NCBI GenBank assembly: GCA_003538625.1 | Contig: DPRR01000039.1 | Location: 1-64,000 of the forward strand | Length of the DNA stretch: 64,000 nt | Source of the DNA: Ignavibacteriales bacterium | GTDB lineage: Bacteria; Bacteroidota; Ignavibacteria; Ignavibacteriales; Ignavibacteriaceae | Reading direction: 5' to 3' | Shown: positions 26,943 through 36,296 of the stretch, one piece after another | Position numbering within the stretch: position 1 is the stretch's first letter | Layout of the letters: each line of letters begins with the position of its first letter | Notes under the pieces: generated by a model | The model's input: only the letters and a program-made list of their open reading frames with translations | Told to the model about the DNA's origin: nothing | The model's database searches: none | Position numbers and translations under genes: made by a program

Positions 26943-27511
26943 AGTATAGCAGTAGTGAAATATTTACGATTTCTAATGGAATAAGTTTTTTAAGATTTTT
27001 ACTTGTAATTCCATTATGGTTTTTACTTGATAATTTTGAGCTTCAATATATAAGATATATTACTTTTGGACTTTGTGTATTTGCTGCAGCAACAGATATT
27101 CTTGATGGTTATCTTGCAAGAAAATTAAATCAAGTAACGGAAGTTGGAAAAATAATTGATCCACTTGCCGATAAAACTGCAATGGCTGTAGTTGTGGTTA
27201 AGTTATTCATGATAGATGAAATTTCAGCATTTTTTTTCCTGACAATAATACTGCGTGATCTTTTTATTTTTATTGGCGGAATATTTGTTTCAAAAATTAT
27301 AGGAAGAGTGCTTCCGTCTAACAAACTTGGTAAAGTTACGGTTTTATTTATTGGTTTCGTGGTCCTTATGATCCTGCTCGGTATTGATAAAGAAAATTTT
27401 GGTTTCAGGTTTTTTTATTACGCAAGTATAACTTTAATGTTCGTCTCTTTCTTTGCATATGTATATAGGGCTGCAGAATTTATAAAGAAAAAGAAAAATG
27501 AGTCTATTTAA
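26939..27511 (+). CDS. pgsA: CDP-alcohol phosphatidyltransferase, PgsA-like
   Basis: Integral-membrane enzyme of phospholipid synthesis; PgsA makes phosphatidylglycerophosphate from CDP-diacylglycerol and glycerol-3-phosphate. At 190 residues it has the full CDP-OH-P motif: D53, D56, G57, A60, R61, then G70, D74 and D78 within AATDILDGYLARKLN and GKIIDPLADK. Several membrane helices follow. It overlaps the protease gene by 4 bases (ATGA) and ftsY by 14. The exact alcohol substrate (glycerol-phosphate versus inositol or serine) is a best guess from the motif context. Confidence 0.88.
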   Translation: MKYSSSEIFTISNGISFLRFLLVIPLWFLLDNFELQYIRYITFGLCVFAAATDILDGYLARKLNQVTEVGKIIDPLADKTAMAVVVVKLFMIDEISAFFFLTIILRDLFIFIGGIFVSKIIGRVLPSNKLGKVTVLFIGFVVLMILLGIDKENFGFRFFYYASITLMFVSFFAYVYRAAEFIKKKKNESI

Positions 27512-28427
27512 AAATTTTAATTTAGGGAAACTAAAAGAAAGTCTCAGTAAAACCAGAGATAAGATTGTCAATTCAATTTCAGAAACTGTAACAGGTAAGG
27601 CAGTAATTGACGATATTACATTGGACAGAATTGAAGAAATCCTTCTTGGTTCAGATATAGGTTATGATACTACAGAAAAAATTATTGAATCAGTTAGAAG
27701 AAATCTTAAATCGGAAAAAGATCGTTCAGGCGAAAGAACAATTGAAATTGTTAAAGAAGGATTGATAGAATCCTTAGAACTTACTAATAGTGGTGTTAAG
27801 GAAATAATTGATGCTAAACCTTATGTGATTCTAATTGTTGGAGTAAATGGAGTAGGGAAGACAACCACAATTGGAAAGTTAGCCAATAATTATAAAAAAA
27901 TTGGTAAGAATGTGATTGTTGCTGCGGCTGATACTTTTCGTGCTGCTGCAAATGAGCAACTTGATATTTGGGCAAAGCGTGCCGACGTTGACATAATTCA
28001 AAGTTTAAAAGGCACTGATCCTTCCTCCGTAGTATTCGAAACCATAAAAAAATCCATAAGCGATAATTATGACGTGGTTCTGATAGATACGGCTGGGAGA
28101 CTTCATAATAAAACTAACCTGATGCACGAATTAGATAAAATAAGACGGGTTATTAAAAAGCTGCTCCCCGATGCTCCGCATGAAACATTGTTAATTGTTG
28201 ACGGCAATACTGGTCAAAATGCGATTATGCAGGCTGAAGCATTTTCAAAAGTGACTGATATTTCCGGGATAGTTATCACTAAACTTGATGGGACCGCAAA
28301 AGGAGGTGTTGTTTTTCAAATTGTTGCCAAGCAAAATATCCCAGTTAGATTCATTGGTGTCGGTGAAGGTATAGACGACCTTCAGGAGTTTAACTCAAAA
28401 GCATTTGTAGAAGCAATATTTAATTAG
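27498..28427 (+). CDS. ftsY: Signal recognition particle receptor FtsY
   Basis: GTPase docking signal-recognition-particle ribosomes at the membrane. The 309 residues comprise the N domain (helical, about 1-90) and G domain: P-loop GVNGVGKTTT, DTFRAAANEQL, DTAGRLHNK, TKLDGTAKGG and the final GVGEGIDDLQEF. It lacks a long acidic A domain, typical of this phylum. It overlaps pgsA by 14 bases, suggesting translational coupling of membrane lipid synthesis and protein targeting genes. Confidence 0.97.
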   Translation: MSLFKNFNLGKLKESLSKTRDKIVNSISETVTGKAVIDDITLDRIEEILLGSDIGYDTTEKIIESVRRNLKSEKDRSGERTIEIVKEGLIESLELTNSGVKEIIDAKPYVILIVGVNGVGKTTTIGKLANNYKKIGKNVIVAAADTFRAAANEQLDIWAKRADVDIIQSLKGTDPSSVVFETIKKSISDNYDVVLIDTAGRLHNKTNLMHELDKIRRVIKKLLPDAPHETLLIVDGNTGQNAIMQAEAFSKVTDISGIVITKLDGTAKGGVVFQIVAKQNIPVRFIGVGEGIDDLQEFNSKAFVEAIFN

Positions 28428-28436
28428 AATATATTT

Positions 28437-28640
28437 ATGTTAATGAAGAAACCCAGACATAGAGTTTTTGATTATCCCACAAGACATTATAAACCTTTGG
28501 AAGATCCTCAGGAGAAATTAAAGAAAAGATTAGGATTTCAGAGTTATAGAAAATTTACTCACAAAAAGAAGAGTCCTATTATCTGGATAGTGTTTATACT
28601 TGCGGTAATATTTATAATAATAAAGCTGAGTAGTAAGTGA
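28437..28640 (+). CDS. Small basic single-pass membrane protein, unknown
   Basis: A 67-residue protein with a strongly basic soluble N-terminus (PRHRVFDYPTRHYKP, KKRLGF) and one C-terminal membrane helix at about 46-64 (IIWIVFILAVIFIIIKL). It begins 9 bases after ftsY. The start could be ATG 28437 or ATG 28443. No family recognised. The tail-anchored layout places its basic part in the cytoplasm, near the membrane; a ribosome or lipid-binding role would be speculation. Confidence 0.7.
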   Translation: MLMKKPRHRVFDYPTRHYKPLEDPQEKLKKRLGFQSYRKFTHKKKSPIIWIVFILAVIFIIIKLSSK

Positions 28641-28696
28641 TCTGAAAGGAAATATGTTAGTTTACATAATATACATTATCGGACATTATCGTTTTT

Positions 28697-30772
28697 CTAC
28701 CAATCTTTAGTATTTATGATCTTTTCTTCAGTTCCAAATAAAACGAGTATATCATCTGCTTCAATTTTGTAATTATGCCCCGGCATAATCAATTTCGATT
28801 CATTTTCATCTTCGTCAAATAATGGTTTGGATTTTTTTATCATTAAAACTTCTAAACCAAATTTATTTCTTAATTTCAATTGCGCTAGAGTTTTCCCTAT
28901 AAATTCATGACTCGGTTTACGTTCTATTATGGCATATCCATCTGCAATCCTTGAGATCTTAGTCTCTTTCAATAAATCAATTTCACGTGTCAATCCTTCA
29001 GCCAGATCATTTTTTAAGCTCTCTTTACTGTATGTTGATAATATATCGTGTCTTGATATCGTACCAATAACTTTGTTAGTCTGCTCGCCGGAGACTACAG
29101 GTAATTCATCCACGTCACTTTTTGTAAGCATTTTTAATGCATAATCAAGATCCTGTCTTTTATCAATAGTTAAGACCCGATTATCTGCAATATCACTAGC
29201 AATCAATGATTCTTTTAAAGAATCAAATTCTGTAATGAGCGGGCGTATCTGAGTCTCTGATATTGCTCCCGTTAAATTTTCATCATCATCCACTGTATAA
29301 ATGATATGATGTGTAGATTCCATTAATTTTGAAACAACTTTCTGAAGTGATGAATTCCGGTTTACTAATATCGGATTACTTTGCATTACTGCACCGACGC
29401 TTATTGATTTTAAGATACCTTCTTGCTTGCCGCTACTGAGTCGGAAACCCTGCTTTTCTAATTTCTTTAAATGATACGATCCCTTGATTACAATCTGTAC
29501 CAATGTTGAACTAACGATAACGGATAACATTAAAGGTAGAATAAATGAATATTCTCTGGTCATCTCGAATATCATTAATATAGCTGTTAATGGAATAGAA
29601 TTTATTCCCCCTAATGTTGCTCCCATTCCAACCAAAATATAAGTTGTTGGGTCGGCATAGATCCCAAATAATTCTGTTACAAAAATGGAGAATAAATAAC
29701 CTGCACACGCTCCTATAAAAAGTGAAGGTGCAAAGGTACCTCCGAATCCACCTGAATGAAGTACAAGAGGAACTAATAAGAACTTCAATCCGAAAAGAAT
29801 TAAGACTACCTGCCAGGTAGTTGAACTACTTAAAATGTTATTTATACCAGTGTACCCAATACCAAATATATCTTTGTAAAAGTACCCGCTTATTCCTACC
29901 AACAGCCCCACAAAAATCATTACAACCCATTGTGGAATTTTTGTAAGTATTTTTTTTCTAAATAGATTAGAAGAAAAATCATCATACTTTAAAAATATTA
30001 TCGCAATGAATCCACAAAATAAACCTAGTAAGATAAATAGATAGAAATACTGATATGAACCTATATGAGGAACTGAAAATGCAAATATAGATTCATTCCC
30101 AAGAAATATTCTGGAAATGGCACTAGCTGTTACTGAAGCTAATATAAGCGCTGAGAAAGTTGGCGTTCTGAAATCATTTAGAAGCACGATCTCCAATGCA
30201 AAGAAAACTCCGCCTAGAGGCGTATTAAAAATAGCGGCGATTGCAGCTCCAGCTCCTGCAGCAGTAAATACGCGTCTTCTCTGATCTGAAAATCTTAATA
30301 TTGTTGCTAATTTACTTGCAACTCCACCACCGATTTGAGCAGCGGGTCCTTCAGGACCAACTGTTCCCCCGGAACCAATACAAATTACTGGAGCAAAAAA
30401 GTGAAAAATGGTTGTTCTTAAAGGGATGTAACCGCTTTTTAAAGCGACTGATTTTATTATTTCCAGCACTCCCCTTTTCTTAGATATCTCGGGGGCAGCA
30501 TAAATCATCAGATATTGTATAAACATACCAATTGCCGGTAATAAAATAACAGCGGCTGCTCCTAAAAAGTAGAGTCCGTCTTTTGTACGGTTAAAGAAAA
30601 TATTATTGAAAAATTCTATTGATAGATGAAAAAAAACTGCAGCTAAACCTGCCGCAGCTCCTATCAGAATTGCATAAAAACTGAAAAAGGTGTACTCAGG
30701 GAATGATATTTTCTCAAGGTAAATTTTAATTCTATTAGAAATTGAAATGATATTTTTATCTGTTATTTGCAA
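28697..30772 (-). CDS. ClC family chloride channel/antiporter with CBS and TrkA-C domains
   Basis: Membrane chloride transporter of 691 residues. The ClC core spans about 20-440 and carries the selectivity motifs GSGGTVGPEGP (with the gating glutamate) and GGFGGTFAPSLF. The cytoplasmic part has two CBS domains (about 465-590), which often bind adenine nucleotides. A TrkA-C domain (about 605-691) ends the protein. The presence of the gating glutamate suggests an H+/Cl- exchanger rather than a passive channel. It converges with the small gene at 28640 and is followed 27 bases upstream by hbd. Confidence 0.94.
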   Translation of the reverse strand: MQITDKNIISISNRIKIYLEKISFPEYTFFSFYAILIGAAAGLAAVFFHLSIEFFNNIFFNRTKDGLYFLGAAAVILLPAIGMFIQYLMIYAAPEISKKRGVLEIIKSVALKSGYIPLRTTIFHFFAPVICIGSGGTVGPEGPAAQIGGGVASKLATILRFSDQRRRVFTAAGAGAAIAAIFNTPLGGVFFALEIVLLNDFRTPTFSALILASVTASAISRIFLGNESIFAFSVPHIGSYQYFYLFILLGLFCGFIAIIFLKYDDFSSNLFRKKILTKIPQWVVMIFVGLLVGISGYFYKDIFGIGYTGINNILSSSTTWQVVLILFGLKFLLVPLVLHSGGFGGTFAPSLFIGACAGYLFSIFVTELFGIYADPTTYILVGMGATLGGINSIPLTAILMIFEMTREYSFILPLMLSVIVSSTLVQIVIKGSYHLKKLEKQGFRLSSGKQEGILKSISVGAVMQSNPILVNRNSSLQKVVSKLMESTHHIIYTVDDDENLTGAISETQIRPLITEFDSLKESLIASDIADNRVLTIDKRQDLDYALKMLTKSDVDELPVVSGEQTNKVIGTISRHDILSTYSKESLKNDLAEGLTREIDLLKETKISRIADGYAIIERKPSHEFIGKTLAQLKLRNKFGLEVLMIKKSKPLFDEDENESKLIMPGHNYKIEADDILVLFGTEEKIINTKDW

Positions 30773-30799
30773 TTCGATTAAATTAAATAAAAATTAAAT

Positions 30800-31648
30800 T
30801 TAATATTTATAAAATCCCTCGCCGGATTTACGACCTAGTTTATTTGCAGCAACCATCTTTTTAAGCAATGGGCACGGTCTATATTTTGGATCATTGTAAC
30901 CCTCATATAAAACATTCATAATTGCCAGACAAACATCTAATCCGATAAAATCAGCTAAAGTAAGCGGTCCCATAGGATGAGCCATTCCAAGTTTCATAAC
31001 AGAATCAATTGCCTCTTTGCCTGCAACACCTTCCATCAGAGCAAAAATTGCTTCGTTAATCATTGGCATTAAAATTCTGTTTGAAATAAATCCGGGATAA
31101 TCAAATACCTCAACAGGTTCTTTTTCTAATTTTAAAGTAAGATTTTTAATCGTCTCATAAGTCGTATCAGATGTTGAATAACCACGAATTATTTCAACTA
31201 ATTTCATAACGGGAACGGGATTCATAAAATGCATCCCAATAAATTTATCCGCTCTGCAAACAGCGGATAATTCAGTTATTGAAATAGAAGATGTATTTGA
31301 AGCAAAGATACATTCTGAATTAAGTTGATTCTCTAATTGCTTAAAAATACTGAGTTTAGCTTCTTTATTCTCGTAAATAGCTTCTATAACAAGATTTACA
31401 TCAGCAGGAATTTTATTAACACCTATTATTTTTGTAATTCTATTAAGTGCATTTTTCTTTTCCTCTTCAGAGAGGAGTTGTTTTTTAACTTGTCTGTCCA
31501 GATTAGAAGATATCGTTTTTATGGCCCGATCATACAACTCATCTGTCATCTCCGTAAGAAATACCTCAAATCCTTTTACTGCAAAAACATGAGCGATACC
31601 ATTACCCATTGTTCCACCGCCTATTACAGCAATTTTTTTAATCTCCAT
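30800..31648 (-). CDS. hbd: 3-hydroxybutyryl-CoA dehydrogenase
   Basis: Catalyses NAD(P)-dependent interconversion of acetoacetyl-CoA and 3-hydroxybutyryl-CoA. The 282 residues have the Rossmann turn IGGGTMGNGIA at the N-terminus, the catalytic-region HFMNPVPVMKLVEI, and the C-terminal domain FISNRILMPMINEAI and GPLTLADFIGLD. AAGGAGAG precedes the ATG. It lies 12 bases downstream of the thiolase gene, so the pair forms the first two steps of a C4 pathway (butyrate/PHB or short-chain oxidation). A crotonase gene is not present here, so direction of flux is unknown. Confidence 0.95.
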   Translation of the reverse strand: MEIKKIAVIGGGTMGNGIAHVFAVKGFEVFLTEMTDELYDRAIKTISSNLDRQVKKQLLSEEEKKNALNRITKIIGVNKIPADVNLVIEAIYENKEAKLSIFKQLENQLNSECIFASNTSSISITELSAVCRADKFIGMHFMNPVPVMKLVEIIRGYSTSDTTYETIKNLTLKLEKEPVEVFDYPGFISNRILMPMINEAIFALMEGVAGKEAIDSVMKLGMAHPMGPLTLADFIGLDVCLAIMNVLYEGYNDPKYRPCPLLKKMVAANKLGRKSGEGFYKY

Positions 31649-31660
31649 AAATCTCTCCTT

Positions 31661-32839
31661 TTACTTGTAATTTTTAACAATTAACGCTGAAGCCTCACCA
31701 CCCCCGATGCACAATGATGCCAAACCAAATTCTAAATTTCTTTTTTTCATCTCGTGAATTAAAGTCACTAAAATTCTAGCACCACTTGCCCCAATCGGAT
31801 GGCCAATGGCAACTGCACCACCATTTACATTTACATTATCTGAAGTGAGTCCGAGTAATTTGTTTACAGCAAGTGAAACTACTGCAAATGCTTCATTAAT
31901 TTCATATAAACCGATATCGTTTGTTTTTAATCCAGCCTTTTTTAAAACCTTATTAATTGCATCGGCAGGCGCAGTCGTAAAATCAATAGGTGCTTTGGCA
32001 GCCGAACTTTGGGCAATAATTTCAACCAATGGTTTTAATCCTAATTCTTTTGATTTTTCTTCACTCATAACAATCAAAGCAGCTGCACCATCATTTATAC
32101 TTGATGCATTGGCAGCAGTCACAACTCCGTTTTTATCAAAGACAGGTTTAAGAGTTGGTATTTTATCAAATTTTACTTTTCCAGGTTCTTCATCTTTATC
32201 TACGATCACGTCACCAGATCTTGATGATATTTTTACCGGATAAATTTCATCCTTAAACCTACCCGAATTTGTTGCTTCAATTGCTCTTTTGTACGATTGA
32301 ATAGCAAAATTATCGAGCTCTTCTCTTGTAAAAGAAAAATCTCTAGCACAAGCTTCAGCACAACTTCCCATATGAATATTATTATACACATCCCATAACC
32401 CATCCAGAACAATTGAATCTTTAATCTCGCCATGACCTAATCTGTAACCATTTCTTGCATTTGGTAAAAGGTATGGAGCATTGCTCATACTTTCCTGCCC
32501 GCCTGCAACAATTACATCTGCATCTCCTGCTAAAATTGCCTGCTGAGCCAACATTACAGATTTTAACCCACTTCCACACATTTTGTTTATCGTAAGACAC
32601 TCTGTTTTATTCGGTAATCCCGCAAATAATGCAGCTTGTCGTGCAGGTGCCTGTCCCTGACCTCCCATTAAAACATTACCCATAATAACTTCATCAATTT
32701 GATTTACGTCAATTTTAGAATCTTCAAGAACGGCTTTAATAGCAAAACTTCCTAGTTGTCCTGAACTGAAAGTCGACAGTGCTCCATTGAACGATCCGAT
32801 TGCTGTTCTTTTTGCTGATACTATTACTACTTTTTTCAT
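31661..32839 (-). CDS. Acetyl-CoA acetyltransferase (thiolase)
   Basis: Condenses two acetyl-CoA to acetoacetyl-CoA or cleaves 3-ketoacyl-CoA. The 392 residues include the acyl-accepting C88 in NKMCGSGLKSVM, the histidine in GGAVAIGHPIGASGARI, and the second catalytic cysteine in SLCIGGGEASAL. Length and motif set match the AtoB/PhaA class. It leads the two-gene unit with hbd. Distinguishing a biosynthetic from a degradative (FadA) role needs phylogeny, but the neighbouring hbd favours acetoacetyl-CoA chemistry. Confidence 0.94.
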   Translation of the reverse strand: MKKVVIVSAKRTAIGSFNGALSTFSSGQLGSFAIKAVLEDSKIDVNQIDEVIMGNVLMGGQGQAPARQAALFAGLPNKTECLTINKMCGSGLKSVMLAQQAILAGDADVIVAGGQESMSNAPYLLPNARNGYRLGHGEIKDSIVLDGLWDVYNNIHMGSCAEACARDFSFTREELDNFAIQSYKRAIEATNSGRFKDEIYPVKISSRSGDVIVDKDEEPGKVKFDKIPTLKPVFDKNGVVTAANASSINDGAAALIVMSEEKSKELGLKPLVEIIAQSSAAKAPIDFTTAPADAINKVLKKAGLKTNDIGLYEINEAFAVVSLAVNKLLGLTSDNVNVNGGAVAIGHPIGASGARILVTLIHEMKKRNLEFGLASLCIGGGEASALIVKNYK

Positions 32840-32916
32840 ACAATCCTCTAATGAAAATAATTTTATTTTAAATCAAAAATAAAGAATTATTATTAAAGAT
32901 TCAGATATAGATTTAT

Positions 32917-34029
32917 TTAAATCTGTTTGGTAAGTGTTGAAAGCTGAAAGATAATATTACTGACAGCAACATTAATATTGATGTTGTTTTTAAAAGAGGA
33001 TGATATTTTATCTATGCTATTTGCTATGCTGATGACTTCAACTTTTGGAAATTTAAGTTTAAATTTTTGTAAAGTTTCAAGATGCATATTATAATAAACG
33101 TGTGCATTTTCATTTAAACGATATTTTTGATAATCGTTTAACCAAATGATTATTAATGTTATTATTAATTTAATTTTAGTCACATCAGATTCTCCCAGAA
33201 TATCTTCAAATTCGGATATTGCTGAATGATATTTTCTTCCAAAAGAATATCTTAAAATCTTAATCGTTTTCTCGAGTAATTCTTCAAAATTATTTTCAAT
33301 CAGGGCAATAGCATTTTCAATGGAACCACTTGCAAATGGAACAACTTGTTCTGCCAGCGAATTCTCTATCTCAAACTTTTCCAATAATATTCTTAATAAA
33401 TCTGCGTCGCCAAGAGGTTGAAAATGAATATTCCAGCATCTGGATCTAATAGTTTCTCTCAGTTTTTCAGGTGATGAAGTGCTTAAAATGAATATTACTC
33501 CCTTGGGAGGTTCTTCCAGACTCTTAAGCAATGCATTTTGTGCTTCCTCATTCATCATATGAGCCCTGGATAACAGAATTACTCTATATTTAACATCTTC
33601 ATAATTTAATGAAAGAAATTTTTTAATATCTCTGATACTACTGATTTTAATTAAGTTAGCTCGCGGAATAATAATCTTATAAAAATGATTCTGAGATTTT
33701 TTCTTAAACTCTAGTTTGATTTGATCAACTTCATCTTCCGATAATTTTTCGTATGGGTCACTCTGGTCGGTTTCATTTTTTCCTCTGGGAAGAGGTAGAA
33801 TATATTTAATATATGGTTCAGCTAAATTATCAATTGAATCATAAATTTTTTTTGGCGTTTGCGACGAATAATTTAATGCCTTTACAAAATTTATAGCTGC
33901 ACTTTCTTTTCCTACTCCATCCGCACCGGTAAAAAGAAAAGCGTGAGGAATCTTACCGCTAGCTATAATATTGGATAAAATAAGTTTTACCTTATCATTT
34001 CCTACTATTTCATCAATAAAATTATTCAT
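32917..34029 (-). CDS. holB: DNA polymerase III delta' subunit
   Basis: Clamp-loader component of the replicative polymerase. The 370 residues hold the AAA+ P-loop TGADGVGKES at about 34-43, the sensor/arm region RAHMMNEEAQNALLKSLEEP, and RETIRSRCWNIHF near 220. The four zinc-binding cysteines seen in many DnaX and delta' proteins are missing between Walker A and B, as often in Bacteroidota. The start is unusual: the ATG sits directly against the T-tract of an intrinsic terminator, leaving no Shine-Dalgarno. The N-terminus (MNNFIDEIVGNDKVK) is family-typical, so the start is likely right. Confidence 0.9.
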   Translation of the reverse strand: MNNFIDEIVGNDKVKLILSNIIASGKIPHAFLFTGADGVGKESAAINFVKALNYSSQTPKKIYDSIDNLAEPYIKYILPLPRGKNETDQSDPYEKLSEDEVDQIKLEFKKKSQNHFYKIIIPRANLIKISSIRDIKKFLSLNYEDVKYRVILLSRAHMMNEEAQNALLKSLEEPPKGVIFILSTSSPEKLRETIRSRCWNIHFQPLGDADLLRILLEKFEIENSLAEQVVPFASGSIENAIALIENNFEELLEKTIKILRYSFGRKYHSAISEFEDILGESDVTKIKLIITLIIIWLNDYQKYRLNENAHVYYNMHLETLQKFKLKFPKVEVISIANSIDKISSSFKNNININVAVSNIIFQLSTLTKQI

Positions 34030-34052
34030 AAAAAAAGGCGCTCAAGGCGCCT
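34030..34052 (-). terminator. Terminator hairpin between the DUF2795 gene and holB
   Basis: Read on the minus strand: AGGCGC (34052-34047), a five-base loop, and GCGCCT (34041-34036) followed by T to 34030. It ends one base before the holB ATG at 34029. It would terminate the DUF2795 transcript, and holB translation then needs read-through or an internal promoter. Confidence 0.75.
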
Positions 34053-34056
34053 GAAA

Positions 34057-34278
34057 TTATTCATCCTCGTCATTATAGAAAAAGTCTTCATCTGAGGGAT
34101 AATCCGGCCATATATCCTCTATTGATTCATAAGGTTCATCAGAATCCTCTAACTCTTTTAGGTTTTCCATAACTTCGTAAGGAGCGCCGATACGTTCAGC
34201 GTATTCAATTAATTCTTCTTTAGTTGCTGGCCAAGGAGCGTCGTCTAAATAAGATGCAAGTTCGACTGTCCAGATCAT
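34057..34278 (-). CDS. DUF2795 family protein
   Basis: A 73-residue very acidic protein. The N-terminal half MIWTVELASYLDDAPWPATKEELIEYAERIG matches the DUF2795 pattern I recall (WP-containing helix pair with ApwPAtkeELi.yA). The tail is nearly all Asp/Glu/Tyr (DSDEPYESIEDIWPDYPSDEDFF). Function unknown; members are sometimes suggested to bind nucleic acid or protein. It has GGAGG and AGGA upstream. It ends at a terminator that sits against the next gene. Confidence 0.85.
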   Translation of the reverse strand: MIWTVELASYLDDAPWPATKEELIEYAERIGAPYEVMENLKELEDSDEPYESIEDIWPDYPSDEDFFYNDEDE

Positions 34279-34301
34279 TTATCCTAATTCCTCCGAAAAT
34301 T

Positions 34302-35222
34302 TTAATTGCTATGATTAGATTCAAAATAACTGTACTCATCAAAGAAGAATTCTGATGGATTTAAATTTTGTCCATTATGCAATACTTCGTAATGTAAATG
34401 AGGGCCTGATGATAAACCGGAGTTACCGGATTTTGCGATGTAGTCTCCCCTTTTAACAATTTGTCCTTCTTTAACATTTACAGATGAAAGGTGAGCGTAA
34501 ATAGTTTGGTATCCAAAACCATGATCAATTTCTACGGCAAGTCCGTATCCGCCTTTTATTCCAACAAAAACTACTTTACCTTTTCCCGCTGCTTTTACCC
34601 GGGTTCCAACATCATTAATAATATCAATTCCAGTATGCATTTTCATTACTTTTAAGATTGGATGCATACGCATGCCAAAACTCTCAACGCTGTAATTTCC
34701 TTCACACGGTGTTATAGCAGGAATCGATTCAAACAGTTTCTCATTGGTTTTTAGTTTTGCAGATATCTGTTCATATTCTGCTTTCTCAAATTCAAAATTT
34801 CTCAATACATTATCTGCAACATCAATCGCTTCCGCAATATCAGTCCCTAATGCAGGATAAAGTTTTGCTATTGCACTTGTACCACCAACACCTAATTTTC
34901 TTTCTTCAACGCTAATAGGAGTTAGATTAACGGCAAGCCTAAGATCATTACTCATACTTGTAAGTTTCTCCAAATCTGAACCCAGATTTTTATATTGCTC
35001 TGTTAAAGTTGAAAATTTTTGCTTGAGTGATTCATTTTCTTTTTTCAACGATTCAACATAATCATTGTTTGAAGAGAGACTAGAAATAAAGTAGAAGATT
35101 CCGAAGAGAATTGAACTGAAGAGCAGAACAGAAATGGTAAAAACTGCTATAGCTTTTTCCTTGAAGTGCTTTATTTCAAGGAAGTTAAGGCTCTTTTCTG
35201 AGAAATAGTAAAACTTTTTCAT
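34302..35222 (-). CDS. M23 family metallopeptidase (peptidoglycan endopeptidase)
   Basis: Envelope peptidase of 306 residues. One membrane helix lies at about 25-48, a coiled-coil at about 52-85 (SLKKENESLKQKFSTLTEQY), and the LytM domain at about 170-300. Zinc ligands are in MHTGIDI and HLHYEVLHNG (HxH), and the two conserved glycine-rich loops (SGNSGLSSGPHLH) are present. It probably cuts peptidoglycan cross-links during growth or division, or activates a partner like EnvC/NlpD. No degenerate active site is apparent. Confidence 0.93.
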   Translation of the reverse strand: MKKFYYFSEKSLNFLEIKHFKEKAIAVFTISVLLFSSILFGIFYFISSLSSNNDYVESLKKENESLKQKFSTLTEQYKNLGSDLEKLTSMSNDLRLAVNLTPISVEERKLGVGGTSAIAKLYPALGTDIAEAIDVADNVLRNFEFEKAEYEQISAKLKTNEKLFESIPAITPCEGNYSVESFGMRMHPILKVMKMHTGIDIINDVGTRVKAAGKGKVVFVGIKGGYGLAVEIDHGFGYQTIYAHLSSVNVKEGQIVKRGDYIAKSGNSGLSSGPHLHYEVLHNGQNLNPSEFFFDEYSYFESNHSN

Positions 35223-35282
35223 AAATTGTGCGGCAACTTAAAGATTTTGTATTGTTTTGTCAACATCAAAATTATGTTAAAT

Positions 35283-36296
35283 TCATTCAAAATCGTGCTC
35301 AAAATAGTCTACTCCCCTGCTATTTAGATTAGTCTTGCTTTTGATCCTCTGGTTTAGTCTTTCCTGAAATATTTTAGCCGCATCATGGCCATAATGTTTT
35401 AGTAAATAGTTAAGGCTTATAACTTCAGAAATAACAGTTATATTTTTACCCGGAATGATAGGTAGTTTTATGTAAGGTATATCCACATCCATTATTGTTA
35501 TGGAATTATCGTCCAACCCGGTTCTGGTGTATTCGGCATTAGCATCCCAGGATTCAAGCTCCACTACAATTTCTAATCTTTTTTGAAATCTTATGGCTCT
35601 AACTCCGAACATGCTTTGAATATCTATTATACCCAAACCTCTTATTTCCATAAATTTTTGTCCCAATTCAGAACCCGAGCCCATTAAAATTCCCTCACCT
35701 TTTTTTGTAAGGATTATAACATCATCTGCAACCAAGCGATGACCTCGTTCAATTAAATCAAGTGCTACTTCGCTTTTGCCAATTCCGGATTTTCCACCGA
35801 ATAACACTCCCACTCCGTATACATCCACAAATGAGCCATGCAAAGTAATTCTTGGTGCAAATTGATCATCAAGAAAATCACTTAATAAATAAACTAATTT
35901 TGTAGTAGAATTACTAGTTTTGAATAACGGTACCTGATGCTTATTTGCTTTTTCTAGAAGCATCGGAAATGGTTTATTATTATCAGTAAGAATTATACAA
36001 GGAATTTCGAATTCAAAAATTCTGGAAAGCGATTCCAGTTTTTTATCGTCACTTAATTGTTCAAGGTATCTCATTTCGGTATTACCAAAAACCTGCACGC
36101 GTGTATATGAAAAAAGATCAACAAATCCGGCCAGAGCAAGCCCCGGCCGATGAACATTTTGATCTACAATTTTCTTATCGAAATTATTATTTTCAGTAAG
36201 CAGTGTAAGTTTGCAAATATTTTTTGCATTCTTGTAAAGAAAGCCAACGTCGATATTTTCCTTACGTGTTATTGAATTCTTATCAATTTTTATCAT
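35283..36296 (-). CDS. hprK: HPr kinase/phosphorylase
   Basis: Bifunctional kinase/phosphorylase acting on a serine of HPr-type proteins. The 337 residues have an N-terminal regulatory domain (about 1-135), then the P-loop GGKSGIGKSEVALDL, the ADDVI segment and the family signature RGLGIIDIQSMFGVRAI. The C-terminus is normal. It overlaps raiA by 4 bases (ATGA), a well-known adjacency. No HPr or PTS gene is in the window. In proteobacteria hprK acts in a sugar-independent PTS-Ntr chain, which could be so here. Confidence 0.95.
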   Translation of the reverse strand: MIKIDKNSITRKENIDVGFLYKNAKNICKLTLLTENNNFDKKIVDQNVHRPGLALAGFVDLFSYTRVQVFGNTEMRYLEQLSDDKKLESLSRIFEFEIPCIILTDNNKPFPMLLEKANKHQVPLFKTSNSTTKLVYLLSDFLDDQFAPRITLHGSFVDVYGVGVLFGGKSGIGKSEVALDLIERGHRLVADDVIILTKKGEGILMGSGSELGQKFMEIRGLGIIDIQSMFGVRAIRFQKRLEIVVELESWDANAEYTRTGLDDNSITIMDVDIPYIKLPIIPGKNITVISEVISLNYLLKHYGHDAAKIFQERLNQRIKSKTNLNSRGVDYFEHDFE

